Assembly: GCA_019307645.1 (NCBI GenBank)
Contig: JAFDJF010000007.1
Span: forward strand, 1 to 21,955
From: Deltaproteobacteria bacterium
GTDB lineage: Bacteria > Desulfobacterota > DSM-4660 > Desulfatiglandales > Desulfatiglandaceae
Reading direction: 5' to 3'
DNA: 21,955 nt
Within the stretch, counting starts at the first letter, position 1. Each line of letters begins with the position of its first letter. This document shows positions 13,886 to 21,919 of the stretch, piece after piece. Both the position numbers and the translations under genes were made by a program. The notes below the pieces were generated by a model. That model did not search any database, was not told the origin of the DNA, and was given only the letters and a program-made list of their open reading frames with translations.

Positions 13886-14763
13886 GAGGGATTTTCCCCG
13901 TATCGTTCGGGATAGGCGCCTGGTTGAACATACAGCGGTATCCCATGCCTATCGGTCTGATACTCCCCCAGGACAGCGCCTATGAACTGGCCGTATTTCA
14001 GAAGAAAGGCTGCCTGTTTTCCGGGACGTGGCCCCTGTCTGAAGGAATCGAGGAGGGAGATCTCCTTGCGGCCGCAGCAAAATCAAAATTCCAGGGCCTG
14101 GGTGAAAACATATTCTATCTCCACAACGGCGGGACACCGGCCTTACCTTCACCCTCACCGAACCGCCTGGACCAGCTGCCATTGGTTGCTGAAAATCCGG
14201 GCATGGCCGCTGTTGCACCGGCCATATCCGGTCAGCAGGAAATATCAATTGACGGGACCCCGCCGCGTCTGAAAACATTTCAGACCGTAAGGCTCGCAGT
14301 CCCACTTGTTCTTATTCTTATCCTGACTATTTTCCTGATGACATGGAATGTGAAGTGGGGTATTTCCAGTCATCAGGAGGACATCAATATCCTGAAAGCT
14401 GAGATTCATGAGTTAAAAAAGAAACTCGAGCCAATAGAACAAAACCGTACGACATTCAGGGAAGCCGGCAGAATCCTTGAGGACACCCGTGAATTCATGA
14501 AAACAAAACCCAGACTTTTCAGCCATATCAATGAAGTGGCCCGCTGCCTGCCCGGGGACACGTGGTTCTCTCATTTTGATTTTAAAAGCACGGTGATGAC
14601 CCTCAAGGGGGAGAGTCCGGATGCATTGAAGGTCATAGAGGCGCTCCGCACATCCAGCATGTTTGGACAGGTAACCCTGAAGGGGTCTGTCAACAGGAAC
14701 AAAACCGGGGCAGAAAGATTCAGCCTGACCATCAAGTTGAAGAACAATGAAGCCGATAAATAA
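13702..14763 (+). CDS. gspL: GspL, remainder: rest of actin-like domain, membrane span, periplasmic domain
   Basis: This is the correct GspL frame after the duplication, 353 residues if started at the TTG made by the junction. It repeats VSVENSLPVCCHLP...EEIYYDI and then carries on through the cytoplasmic domain (INALIVYAARRDMDEYLDIF, GLILPQDSAYELAVF). A Pro/Ala-rich linker follows, then one membrane span (VRLAVPLVLILILTIFLMTW), a coiled coil (DINILKAEIHELKKKLEPIEQ) and a small PilN/GspL-type periplasmic ferredoxin-like domain ending LTIKLKNNEADK. Separate translation from the TTG is possible but not shown. The end overlaps gspM by 17 bp. Confidence 0.87.
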   Translation: MVSVENSLPVCCHLPIEEIYYDIHLCRTIQGNINALIVYAARRDMDEYLDIFRETGHMDSLRGIFPVSFGIGAWLNIQRYPMPIGLILPQDSAYELAVFQKKGCLFSGTWPLSEGIEEGDLLAAAAKSKFQGLGENIFYLHNGGTPALPSPSPNRLDQLPLVAENPGMAAVAPAISGQQEISIDGTPPRLKTFQTVRLAVPLVLILILTIFLMTWNVKWGISSHQEDINILKAEIHELKKKLEPIEQNRTTFREAGRILEDTREFMKTKPRLFSHINEVARCLPGDTWFSHFDFKSTVMTLKGESPDALKVIEALRTSSMFGQVTLKGSVNRNKTGAERFSLTIKLKNNEADK

Positions 14764-15310
14764 TAAGATGCGTCTATGGATTCTGGGTGGTATACTGATC
14801 ATCATATCTGTTCTGGTATGGCGGGTACACGTCTGGTCACCGTTACAGGATCAAAAGGATGAATTAGAAGTTGAATTATCCCTGGTCTCACAGGAGCGTG
14901 ATCGTCTGGCACAAAGGCTGGAAAGGCTTTCCGATACAGAACAGAACCACCGGAAAATGGAAGAGACCCTGGCTCAGTTCGCGGGTTTAGTGGTCCAGGG
15001 GGACAGCCCGGAAGAAATATCCGCCCACACACAGCTATGGGTGCAGGAATTTCTGGAGAACCAGGGGCTTTTGCTTAAGGCTTATAAAGGGCTTTCTCCA
15101 TCCAAGTGGCGGGATTATCCCTTAAGTCGCGTACAATTTCATCTGGGCGCCACCACTCAAGGGCTTTCCGACCTTCTCGAGAATCTCGAAAATATGAAAA
15201 AAGCCGTCCGGATTGAAAAACTTGGTGTGAACTACAGGCGCAGCAGGGAAAACGACCTTCTCGTCTCCTTAAACCTCAGCACACTCTTTGTGGAAGGACT
15301 TAAGGAATGA
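14747..15310 (+). CDS. gspM: Type II secretion assembly protein GspM (PilO-like)
   Basis: A 187-residue inner-membrane protein with a short cytoplasmic N-terminus, one membrane span (about 9-27), a coiled coil (about 36-70, rich in Glu, Arg and Leu) and a small periplasmic ferredoxin-like domain (RVQFHLGATTQGLSDLLENLENM, then VRIEKLGVNYR and LLVSLNLSTLF). This is the GspM/PilO architecture, which pairs with GspL. The start ATG 14747 lies within the gspL end; ATG 14768 is an alternative. The stop overlaps the gspD start (ATGA). Confidence 0.9.
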   Translation: MKPINNKMRLWILGGILIIISVLVWRVHVWSPLQDQKDELEVELSLVSQERDRLAQRLERLSDTEQNHRKMEETLAQFAGLVVQGDSPEEISAHTQLWVQEFLENQGLLLKAYKGLSPSKWRDYPLSRVQFHLGATTQGLSDLLENLENMKKAVRIEKLGVNYRRSRENDLLVSLNLSTLFVEGLKE

Positions 15311-17484
15311 TAGATCAGAAAAGGGTACGACCGATTATGAGATTCATTGATTTTAGAGTCTGTGTGTGGATTGTACCGGTGATGATGATTTTTTTTGTTT
15401 CATTCTCAGTCTCAGGCTGCGCTGCAGGCAAAGGGGGCAATGAGATTGCAGACGTCATCGAAGAGCCCGTTGACTCATCTGTCAAAACCGAGAGTACCCG
15501 AAAAAATATTCCCCATGCCCAAACCGCTATCGAAGAGAGTACAGATGGGGATTTGATTCAGAAAAATCAGAACACGCCCTCCACGAACCGGATACGACCC
15601 ATAAAGCGGCCGGCTGAATTAAAGCCACTCCTGGCCGTCATGCCAGGGAGGACTTCCGGTCAGAAAAAAAATGTGGGCCCTAGCCCAAAAATACACGTGG
15701 AGCTGGCCTTTGACAATGCAGATCTTCACGAAGTCCTGGACGTTACACTATATGAGCTTTTCAGGGTCAACTACATGGTGGACCCCAGTATTAAGGCCAA
15801 GGTCACCTTCCACCTGTCCGGTGATTTCACCAAAACACAGTTCATTAATGTCCTGAACAATGTGCTACAGTTAAACGGTCTTGCCATTGTGAAGGGTCCC
15901 GGGGATATCTTTAAAGTGGTCCGCCGCGCATCAAGCGCCGGTTCCGGCAATGCGCCACTGGCTGCTGAGGCAGAAGCCGGTCAAGCCGGGGACGTCACAC
16001 GCATGCTCCGACTCAGATATATCGCGGCTGCAACCGGCGCCAGAAACATCCAGCCGTTTCTTTCAAAAAATGCTGTTGTGGTAGCGGATGCAGTCACAAA
16101 TTCTCTGGTTATCACGGATACCCGGGATAACCTGAACAAGGCCGCGAGCATCCTTGGCATGATGGACGTGGAATACTTTGCAGATATTTCCTGGCGAGTC
16201 TTTCCCATAAAGGAATCAGATGCTCCTGAGATGGCCAGGGATCTGGAACGGATACTTAAAACCGGTGGTCTTTATAACAGGCCGGGGGCTGATAAGGGCG
16301 GTTTCGAGATTATCCCCATAAAAACTATGAATGCGCTCCTGGTAGTCTCCCGATGGCCATCCATGCTCAAGCTTATCGATGACTGGATCAACGCGATGGA
16401 CCATGCCGATGATTCCGGAACAAACGTCTTTGTATACTTTGTGGAGAACGGTACGGCTGTGGAGCTGGCAGATATTTTGAACCAGCTCTATGGCGGCACA
16501 TCCACGGGGACATCAAAAAAAGTGGCCATTGTTAGGCCATCAGCCAAGGCAGGCCTTTCCGGTGAACTTTCAGGTGAGGTCGAAATCATACCGGATGAAA
16601 CCAACAATGCCATTGTGTTCAAGGCAAGCGGCAGAGATTACAGGATCATCAAGGAAGTTCTGAAAAAGTTGGACATCGTGCCCAGGCAGGTGCTCATCAA
16701 CGTGGTGATCGCCGAGATTACACTGGACGGTTTACTCGAGTATGGCGTGCAATGGTTTTTGAAAGACCGCGCTCAATCGGGCTACAAACTCCAGGGGAGA
16801 CTTGATGACGGAATAGAACTGCCAATCGATACGGTCCTGGGCGGGGGTGTGAAAGGTCTAACGCTTGCCCTGTACGATTCAGACGATCTTTTAAGAGGTC
16901 TTATTATGGCCCTTGAAACGGAGGGAGAGGTGAATATTCTTTCTTCTCCAAACATCCTGGCGGTGGATAACAAAGAAGCTATCATTGAAGTCGGGGAGCA
17001 GGTCCCCATCCCCACAGGCGAGACCATTACCGAAGGCGGGACGACGATCACGAGCATTCAATACCGGGACACGGGGGTCCTTCTCAGGGTCACGCCTCAT
17101 ATTAACTCGAGTGGGCTCATCAAAATAGAACTGGTCCAGGAGGTGAGCGAAACAGGGACCAAAGACCCGGAATTAAACGCTTATTCTTTCCTCAATCGAA
17201 GAGCGGAGACGTCCCTTGTCATCGACAACGGCCAAACCATTATCCTTGGCGGGCTAATGAGGTCGAAACTGGATACGAGCGGTTCAGGGATCCCATTTCT
17301 AAAAAGCATTCCGCTCCTGGGTTATCTCTTTGGGGGGACATCAAAAAAGATTGCCAAGACTGAATTGATTTTTCTTATCACGCCCCGGATTATAAATACG
17401 CGGGCAGAGGCAGACGCCATTACCAGAGAATTTTCCAAACGGGTGGACAGTATGAAAAAACTAATAGAGGAGAAAAGTTTTTAG
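15307..17484 (+). CDS. gspD: Type II secretion secretin GspD, with lipobox
   Basis: The outer-membrane secretin channel. Domains of the 725-residue protein: N-terminal hydrophobic signal (18-37) ending in VSG-Cys38, a lipoprotein signal peptidase II site; a linker of about 85 residues; N0 (about 128-205, KIHVELAFDNADLHEVLDV); N1 (about 231-290); N2 (about 296-365); N3 (about 373-457); and the secretin core (about 460-696). The core has VGEQVPIPTGE (562-572), LRVTPHINSSGLIKIELVQEVS and DNGQTIILGGLMRSK near the end. No C-terminal pilotin-binding S-domain is obvious after residue 700. The lipid anchor suggests a self-piloting liposecretin, as known for HxcQ. The start overlaps the gspM stop by 4 bp. 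An element follows 7 bp after the stop. Confidence 0.96.
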   Translation: MIDQKRVRPIMRFIDFRVCVWIVPVMMIFFVSFSVSGCAAGKGGNEIADVIEEPVDSSVKTESTRKNIPHAQTAIEESTDGDLIQKNQNTPSTNRIRPIKRPAELKPLLAVMPGRTSGQKKNVGPSPKIHVELAFDNADLHEVLDVTLYELFRVNYMVDPSIKAKVTFHLSGDFTKTQFINVLNNVLQLNGLAIVKGPGDIFKVVRRASSAGSGNAPLAAEAEAGQAGDVTRMLRLRYIAAATGARNIQPFLSKNAVVVADAVTNSLVITDTRDNLNKAASILGMMDVEYFADISWRVFPIKESDAPEMARDLERILKTGGLYNRPGADKGGFEIIPIKTMNALLVVSRWPSMLKLIDDWINAMDHADDSGTNVFVYFVENGTAVELADILNQLYGGTSTGTSKKVAIVRPSAKAGLSGELSGEVEIIPDETNNAIVFKASGRDYRIIKEVLKKLDIVPRQVLINVVIAEITLDGLLEYGVQWFLKDRAQSGYKLQGRLDDGIELPIDTVLGGGVKGLTLALYDSDDLLRGLIMALETEGEVNILSSPNILAVDNKEAIIEVGEQVPIPTGETITEGGTTITSIQYRDTGVLLRVTPHINSSGLIKIELVQEVSETGTKDPELNAYSFLNRRAETSLVIDNGQTIILGGLMRSKLDTSGSGIPFLKSIPLLGYLFGGTSKKIAKTELIFLITPRIINTRAEADAITREFSKRVDSMKKLIEEKSF

Positions 17485-17491
17485 GCAATAC

Positions 17492-17808
17492 TGATGAACC
17501 CGTAAAAAGCGGGGCTGTGGGGGTCTCTTTTTAGAAGTCCGCATCACAAATGACGTCTGCGATTATACCCGCCAAGCCTGGATTTTAAGCAACGTCAAGG
17601 CAGCAAAGGCCAACTTGGAGCGAAAGACGCGCTTTGTCTTCCCCTAAAAACAAATTGCGTATCAAGCTGCCGTCATTTTGGAATGACTCACAAATATGCG
17701 GGCTTCTAAAAAGAGACCCCTACGGCCCCGCCCGATCCGGAGTTATTGAGAAGTTACGCTTCTGGACTCCGGTTTTCACCGGACTGACAACTTTTTACGG
17801 GACCATCA
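17492..17808. mobile_element. MITE-like element C between gspD and the gspC-like gene
   Basis: The outer inverted ends are TGATGAACCCGTAAAAAG (17492-17509) and CTTTTTACGGGACCATCA (17791-17808), with 2 mismatches. Inside are 36-bp inverted arms at 17509-17544 and 17696-17731 with 3 mismatches, containing GGGGTCTCTTTTTAGAAG and CTTCTAAAAAGAGACCCC. A smaller CCGG hairpin lies near 17766-17786. There is no ORF of note. The outer end resembles a desulfobacterial intergenic repeat I recall (TGATGAACTCGTAAAAAG). It fills almost the entire 361-bp gap. Confidence 0.75.
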
Positions 17809-17845
17809 ATTTTGAACCTTATAACCTGAGTTGTTACGGAAAAAC

Positions 17846-18577
17846 ATGAAAAAGATCATTCTACTTTCTCTCATTCTCTGTCTTTCCTGCCCGTTTTGGG
17901 CACTGGGAGCATCGTCCCCTATGGTTGAACGGCATATTTTTTCGCCTGAGCCTGATGGGAAGGGGTCCCATAAATCACCCATGGCGCTGAAACTGGAAAA
18001 AGAACTCATATTCACCGGAGTGATCATATCGTCTCAGGGAAAATGGGCAATTATCCGTGAAAAGGGGAAACGGACGGACGAAGATGTCAGCGGACTCCGC
18101 AAGGAGGGAGATGAAATAAAGGGAATGGTTATCAAAAAAATCGCCGGCAATTTCTTGATACTGACAGGGGAAGGAAAGGATGTGCGTCTGAACCTTTATC
18201 ATGAAGGAAAGCCGCGGCCGGCCATGCCCGCAGGGTCAGGATCGCCTTTTGTTTCAGCTGAAAAAATTCTAGAGGAGCCGCCTGCCCCTTCCTCAAAATC
18301 CAGGACCACCTCAACCCGGGTCAAATCAAGAAGTCCGCATGCCCGGGCCTCAAAGCCGCCAACCAGGGCGCCTAAACAGAAAAGCAGCGCATCCCCTCCG
18401 AAAACTAATCCATTTCAGCAGGAAACGCCTCCGACCCCCTTTCAGCAAGGCGCTCAAAACCCTTTTCTAGAGCAACATCCCTCCCCATTTCCCCAGGAAA
18501 CTCCCCCTAATCCATTTCTACAACAAGCCCCCCCCAACCCTTACCTTGAACAACCCCCAAATGCAGATGTAGAATGA
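17846..18577 (+). CDS. GspC-like exported protein with Pro-rich tail
   Basis: A 243-residue protein with a cleavable-looking signal peptide (MKKIILLSLILCLSCPFWALG). It then has RHIFSPEP and a GspC homology-region-like beta domain (LEKELIFTGVIISSQGKWAI..., EGDEIKGMVIKKIAGNFLIL, DVRLNL, about 50-117). In T2SS this domain contacts the N0 domain of GspD. A basic Ser/Thr/Pro linker follows (about 140-185). The tail then repeats NPFxQ/PPxPF-type units (NPFQQETPPTPFQQ, NPFLEQ, PFPQETPPNPFLQQ, NPYLEQPP). Unlike classic GspC there is no N-terminal cytoplasmic part and no PDZ domain. ATG 17846 is chosen over an upstream TTG at 17831. The function is inferred from the domain and from its place at the end of the T2SS cluster. 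Confidence 0.72.
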   Translation: MKKIILLSLILCLSCPFWALGASSPMVERHIFSPEPDGKGSHKSPMALKLEKELIFTGVIISSQGKWAIIREKGKRTDEDVSGLRKEGDEIKGMVIKKIAGNFLILTGEGKDVRLNLYHEGKPRPAMPAGSGSPFVSAEKILEEPPAPSSKSRTTSTRVKSRSPHARASKPPTRAPKQKSSASPPKTNPFQQETPPTPFQQGAQNPFLEQHPSPFPQETPPNPFLQQAPPNPYLEQPPNADVE

Positions 18578-18621
18578 ATGATGGTAAGTTAGGCTTCAAT
18601 GTTTAGGCTATGGTAAATCCC

Positions 18622-18661
18622 GAACTTTGAACCTCTGAACCGTGAACCCCTGAACCCGGGG
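18622..18661. repeat. GAACC heptamer-like tandem repeat
   Basis: Four to five degenerate 7-8 bp units (GAACTTT, GAACCTCT, GAACCGT, GAACCCCT, GAACCCGG). They lie in the 185-bp spacer between the gspC-like gene and rfbD. Same family as the blocks near 5200, 7000, 7150 and 21930. Confidence 0.7.
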
Positions 18662-18762
18662 CCTGTGAGCCCTTACCCTTTTTGGAAGTTGCTTTTTTCT
18701 TTAAGCATGTGATATCAAGCTATCAAATGTTAAGAATCTTTGCAGAACCGCGGAGGCAGAGG

Positions 18763-19665
18763 ATGAAAATCCTTATTATCGGTGCCAATGGTCAGCTTGG
18801 CTGGGAACTGTCAAGAAGGGCTGCGGCAATGGGATTTGATACCGTACCCCTTGATCTTCCAGGATTTGATATTACCGACCGTTCTCAAGTCCAAAAAGGA
18901 GTGGGACAGGCAGGTGTTTCTCTGGTGATTAATGCCGCAGCCCATACTGCCGTAGATCAGGCAGAATCAGAAGAAGAACTTGCCTTTGCCATAAACCGGG
19001 ATGGGCCGTCCTACCTGGCCTCGTCCTGTGCTGAGGCTGGAATTCCACTCATACATATTTCCACGGATTATGTCTTTGATGGCACCAAGAAAAGCCTGTA
19101 CTCTGAAAACGACCCGGTCTGCCCCCTCGGGGTTTATGGTAAAAGCAAAGCAGACGGCGAAATCCGAATCAGGGAACATCTTCGGGAGCATATTATCCTG
19201 CGCACAGCCTGGCTTTACGGCGTTCACGGCCACAATTTTGTCAAGACCATGCTCCGCTTGGGAAGAGAGCAGGATCGGGTGAGGGTTGTCTCAGACCAGT
19301 ACGGCTGCCCGACATATGCCGGCGATCTGGCCGATGCAACCCTGGACATTGCAGGCCGCATACGCGACGGAAAGAACATTGCCTGGGGGACATATCATTA
19401 TTGCTGCAAAGGAGAAACTTCCTGGCTCGGCTTTGCAGAAAAAATTTTTAAACTGGCGAGTCAGTACGTTCCCGTTAAAGTTGAAAAAGTGGAGGGCATA
19501 ACCACAGAGGACTATCCTACCCCCGCAAAAAGACCTGCCAGGTCCGGTCTTGATTGCTCTTTTATTGAAACACAATTCGGAATTAATCCAAGACCGTGGC
19601 AGGAAAGTCTGGAAGAAATGATCGCGCATATATTTGACACCGAAAATGAAAATAACGCTTTATAA
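18763..19665 (+). CDS. rfbD: dTDP-4-dehydrorhamnose reductase
   Basis: The last step of dTDP-L-rhamnose synthesis: NADPH-dependent reduction of dTDP-4-dehydro-L-rhamnose, supplying O-antigen and polysaccharide. The 300-residue protein is an extended SDR: nucleotide-binding GANGQLG (7-13), NAAAHTAVDQAE (57-68), catalytic Thr101 in STDYVFDG, and Tyr125/Lys129 in VYGKSK. Also present are RTAWLYG and VVSDQYGCPTYAGDLA, both strongly family-specific. ATG 18763 is selected because of GGAGG at 18752-18756 and the fit to family N-termini. rfbA, rfbB and rfbC are absent nearby. It overlaps lptF by 20 bp, so it is coupled to LPS export. Confidence 0.95.
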   Translation: MKILIIGANGQLGWELSRRAAAMGFDTVPLDLPGFDITDRSQVQKGVGQAGVSLVINAAAHTAVDQAESEEELAFAINRDGPSYLASSCAEAGIPLIHISTDYVFDGTKKSLYSENDPVCPLGVYGKSKADGEIRIREHLREHIILRTAWLYGVHGHNFVKTMLRLGREQDRVRVVSDQYGCPTYAGDLADATLDIAGRIRDGKNIAWGTYHYCCKGETSWLGFAEKIFKLASQYVPVKVEKVEGITTEDYPTPAKRPARSGLDCSFIETQFGINPRPWQESLEEMIAHIFDTENENNAL

Positions 19666-20791
19666 ATACATTGTTAACGAAATATGGCCAACATTTCTGG
19701 CGTGCCTGTTTGTTTCTGTTTTTATTGTTGTATCGACAAAAATGCTGTCCATTATCGATTTAATCGTAGCCAAAGGGGTTCCCATAGCTCAGGTAGTCTG
19801 GATGGTTGTTTACCTGCTCCCGGACATCATCGCGTTCGCCCTGCCTGCGGCCAGCCTCATTGCAGTTGTACTTGCCTTCCTGCGTCTCTCTGTTGACAGC
19901 GAGATCATCGCCTTAAAGTCATCCGGAATCAGTCTTTATCAAATCCTGCCCCCTGTTGTTCTGCTCTCCTGCATGGGGCTTTTAATCTCGATCGCGATAA
20001 GTTTCATTGGCGTGCCCTGGGGCAACAGCTCTTTCAAAAATTTGATTTACCAGATCGCCGAGTCTAAGGCGGACCTGGGTATCAAGGAACGGGTTTTCTC
20101 CGAACCCTTTCATAATGTGGTGTTTTATGTGAACCATTACTCCGAGCAGGAAAAAGAGATGAAAGATGTTTTTGTCACGGACAGCAGGGACAGTTCTGTC
20201 ACGAACACCATAATTGCCGAAAAAGGCAGAGTCTTCTTTCATCCTGAAGAAAAAATTATTACGCTCCGATTCAAAAATGGCACTATTTTTGTTGTTGAAA
20301 AGGATCTGCAATCTGCCAGAACCATAAAATTCAAAACCTATGACCTCAATATCGGGCTGAAGGACATCATGGCCGCCCTTGCATCAAGACGAAAGTCCCC
20401 CAAGGAAATGACCGCAGGCGAATTGATGAAGCATTTAAGGGCTGTTCCAAAAGGCGAGGCTGAACATAACGAGATGATGATCGAACTTCTGGAAAAATAC
20501 ACCATCCCTCTGGCCGTTTTCCTGATGGGAATCATAGGAATGCCGCTGGGGGCTCAATTGAAGGGTAGAGGCCTTTCTCTGGGTATCGGGGTAAGCCTGG
20601 CCGTTTTTGTCATATATTATCTGTTCCTTGCAGGGGCAAGGAGCGTCTGTGAGACAGGGGCTTTGCCACCTGCAATAGGCGTCTGGATCCCTGACCTGTT
20701 CTTATTTGTCGCCTGCATCTATCTATTGCGACGGGTGGCCAAAGAACAAACCATCAATTTCATGCCGGGTCTTCTCAAGCACAGGCCGTAA
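19646..20791 (+). CDS. lptF: LPS export ABC transporter permease LptF
   Basis: A 381-residue YjgP/YjgQ-family permease that, with LptG and the LptB ATPase, extracts LPS from the inner membrane toward the LptC/A/D bridge. It has three N-terminal membrane spans (about 10-35, 55-80, 95-125), a periplasmic beta-jellyroll domain (about 130-270: VFSEPFHNVVFYVNHYSEQE, then IIAEKGRVFFHPEEKIITLRF) and three C-terminal spans, with the family motif KYTIPLAVFLMGIIGMPLGAQ. ATG 19646 is preferred over TTG 19634 from the usual family start (short basic stretch then span 1). It begins inside the rfbD end. lptG follows after 47 bp. Confidence 0.93.
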   Translation: MKITLYKYIVNEIWPTFLACLFVSVFIVVSTKMLSIIDLIVAKGVPIAQVVWMVVYLLPDIIAFALPAASLIAVVLAFLRLSVDSEIIALKSSGISLYQILPPVVLLSCMGLLISIAISFIGVPWGNSSFKNLIYQIAESKADLGIKERVFSEPFHNVVFYVNHYSEQEKEMKDVFVTDSRDSSVTNTIIAEKGRVFFHPEEKIITLRFKNGTIFVVEKDLQSARTIKFKTYDLNIGLKDIMAALASRRKSPKEMTAGELMKHLRAVPKGEAEHNEMMIELLEKYTIPLAVFLMGIIGMPLGAQLKGRGLSLGIGVSLAVFVIYYLFLAGARSVCETGALPPAIGVWIPDLFLFVACIYLLRRVAKEQTINFMPGLLKHRP

Positions 20792-20838
20792 CTCAGGTTG
20801 GATAGGACGGCCATAATCATCCACTTGATCATACGCAC

Positions 20839-21915
20839 ATGGGAATACTAACAAAATATTTGTGTAGAGAATTTTTTAAGTTACTGGTGCTTTGCCAGAG
20901 CTTATTTATCTTTCTGTACCTAATCATAGATTTCACCCAAAAAATTGACAATTTCATGGAGGAGAATGCATCCAACACCTCGATGTTTTTATTTTTCGTT
21001 TATAAAATCCCCCTCATTGCTGTCCAGATGGCACCTGTGGCAGCCCTGATATCAGTTATTATCCTGTTTTCTTTAATGAAAAAAAACAATGAAATAAACG
21101 CCCTGAAAGCCAACGGCATAAGTGTTTTCAGCTTATCCCTCCCTGTGCTGTTTTCTTCAATGGTTCTGACAATCGCCGTTTTTCTTTTCTCCGAACTGGC
21201 AGTCCCTTATGCCAGCACAAAAAGCAACGATATATGGTACGAGGAGGTTAAAAAACAAGGCCAAAGGCGTTTCTATAATCGCAACAACATATGGTACAAG
21301 GGAACAAAGGCCATCTACTGGATCAAACACTTTGACGAGGAACAGATGGTTATGGAAACCCCTTCATTCTATTTTTTTGACGATTCTTTTCATTTGATCA
21401 AACGGGTAGACGCCAAAAGAACCATCTGGACGGGAGACGGATGGAAAGCAGAAGATGGGATCATGCTGCAAATGGGAGACGGAAATTTCTATAAACTTGA
21501 AAAGTTTAAAGAAATCGACCTCATGTTGCCGGAAAATCCCGAAGTGTTTTTAAAGACACTCAAAAGTCCGGAAGAAATGAGCTTCTGGGAGCTCAAGCGC
21601 TATGCGGAAAAAACAGCGAACGAAGGTTATGATGAGACCAGATATCGGGTCGACCTGAACGGAAAGCTGGCTTTTTCCTTACTCAGTTTTGTGATGGTCC
21701 TGTTCGGGATTCCCGCCGCACTTGGATTGAAAAAAGGGGGGGCTCCGCTTGCCGTGTCTCTTGGCATTGCGGCCTGTTTCGTTTATTACCTCATCCACGG
21801 CCTTGCTCGGTCGCTTGGGTTCGCCGGAGTCCTGCCACCCGTTTTTTCAGCGTGGCTTGCGAGTTCAGCGTTTCTGTTACTCGGTATCTATCTGATGATG
21901 CGCCTGGAAACATAA
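20839..21915 (+). CDS. lptG: LPS export ABC transporter permease LptG
   Basis: A 358-residue partner of LptF in the LptB2FG exporter. Membrane spans lie at about 12-32, 50-80 and 97-122, then a jellyroll domain (about 125-255: RFYNRNNIWYKGTKAIYWIK, AKRTIWTGDGWKAEDGIML) and C-terminal spans with LSFVMVLFGIPAALGLKKGG. The motif KNNEINALKANGISV near 87 is characteristic of this family's coupling helix. The order lptF then lptG is standard, and the divergent sequence of the two fits a heterodimer. The ribosome-binding site is weak. A tandem repeat begins 5 bp after the stop. Confidence 0.93.
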   Translation: MGILTKYLCREFFKLLVLCQSLFIFLYLIIDFTQKIDNFMEENASNTSMFLFFVYKIPLIAVQMAPVAALISVIILFSLMKKNNEINALKANGISVFSLSLPVLFSSMVLTIAVFLFSELAVPYASTKSNDIWYEEVKKQGQRRFYNRNNIWYKGTKAIYWIKHFDEEQMVMETPSFYFFDDSFHLIKRVDAKRTIWTGDGWKAEDGIMLQMGDGNFYKLEKFKEIDLMLPENPEVFLKTLKSPEEMSFWELKRYAEKTANEGYDETRYRVDLNGKLAFSLLSFVMVLFGIPAALGLKKGGAPLAVSLGIAACFVYYLIHGLARSLGFAGVLPPVFSAWLASSAFLLLGIYLMMRLET

Positions 21916-21919
21916 GATA

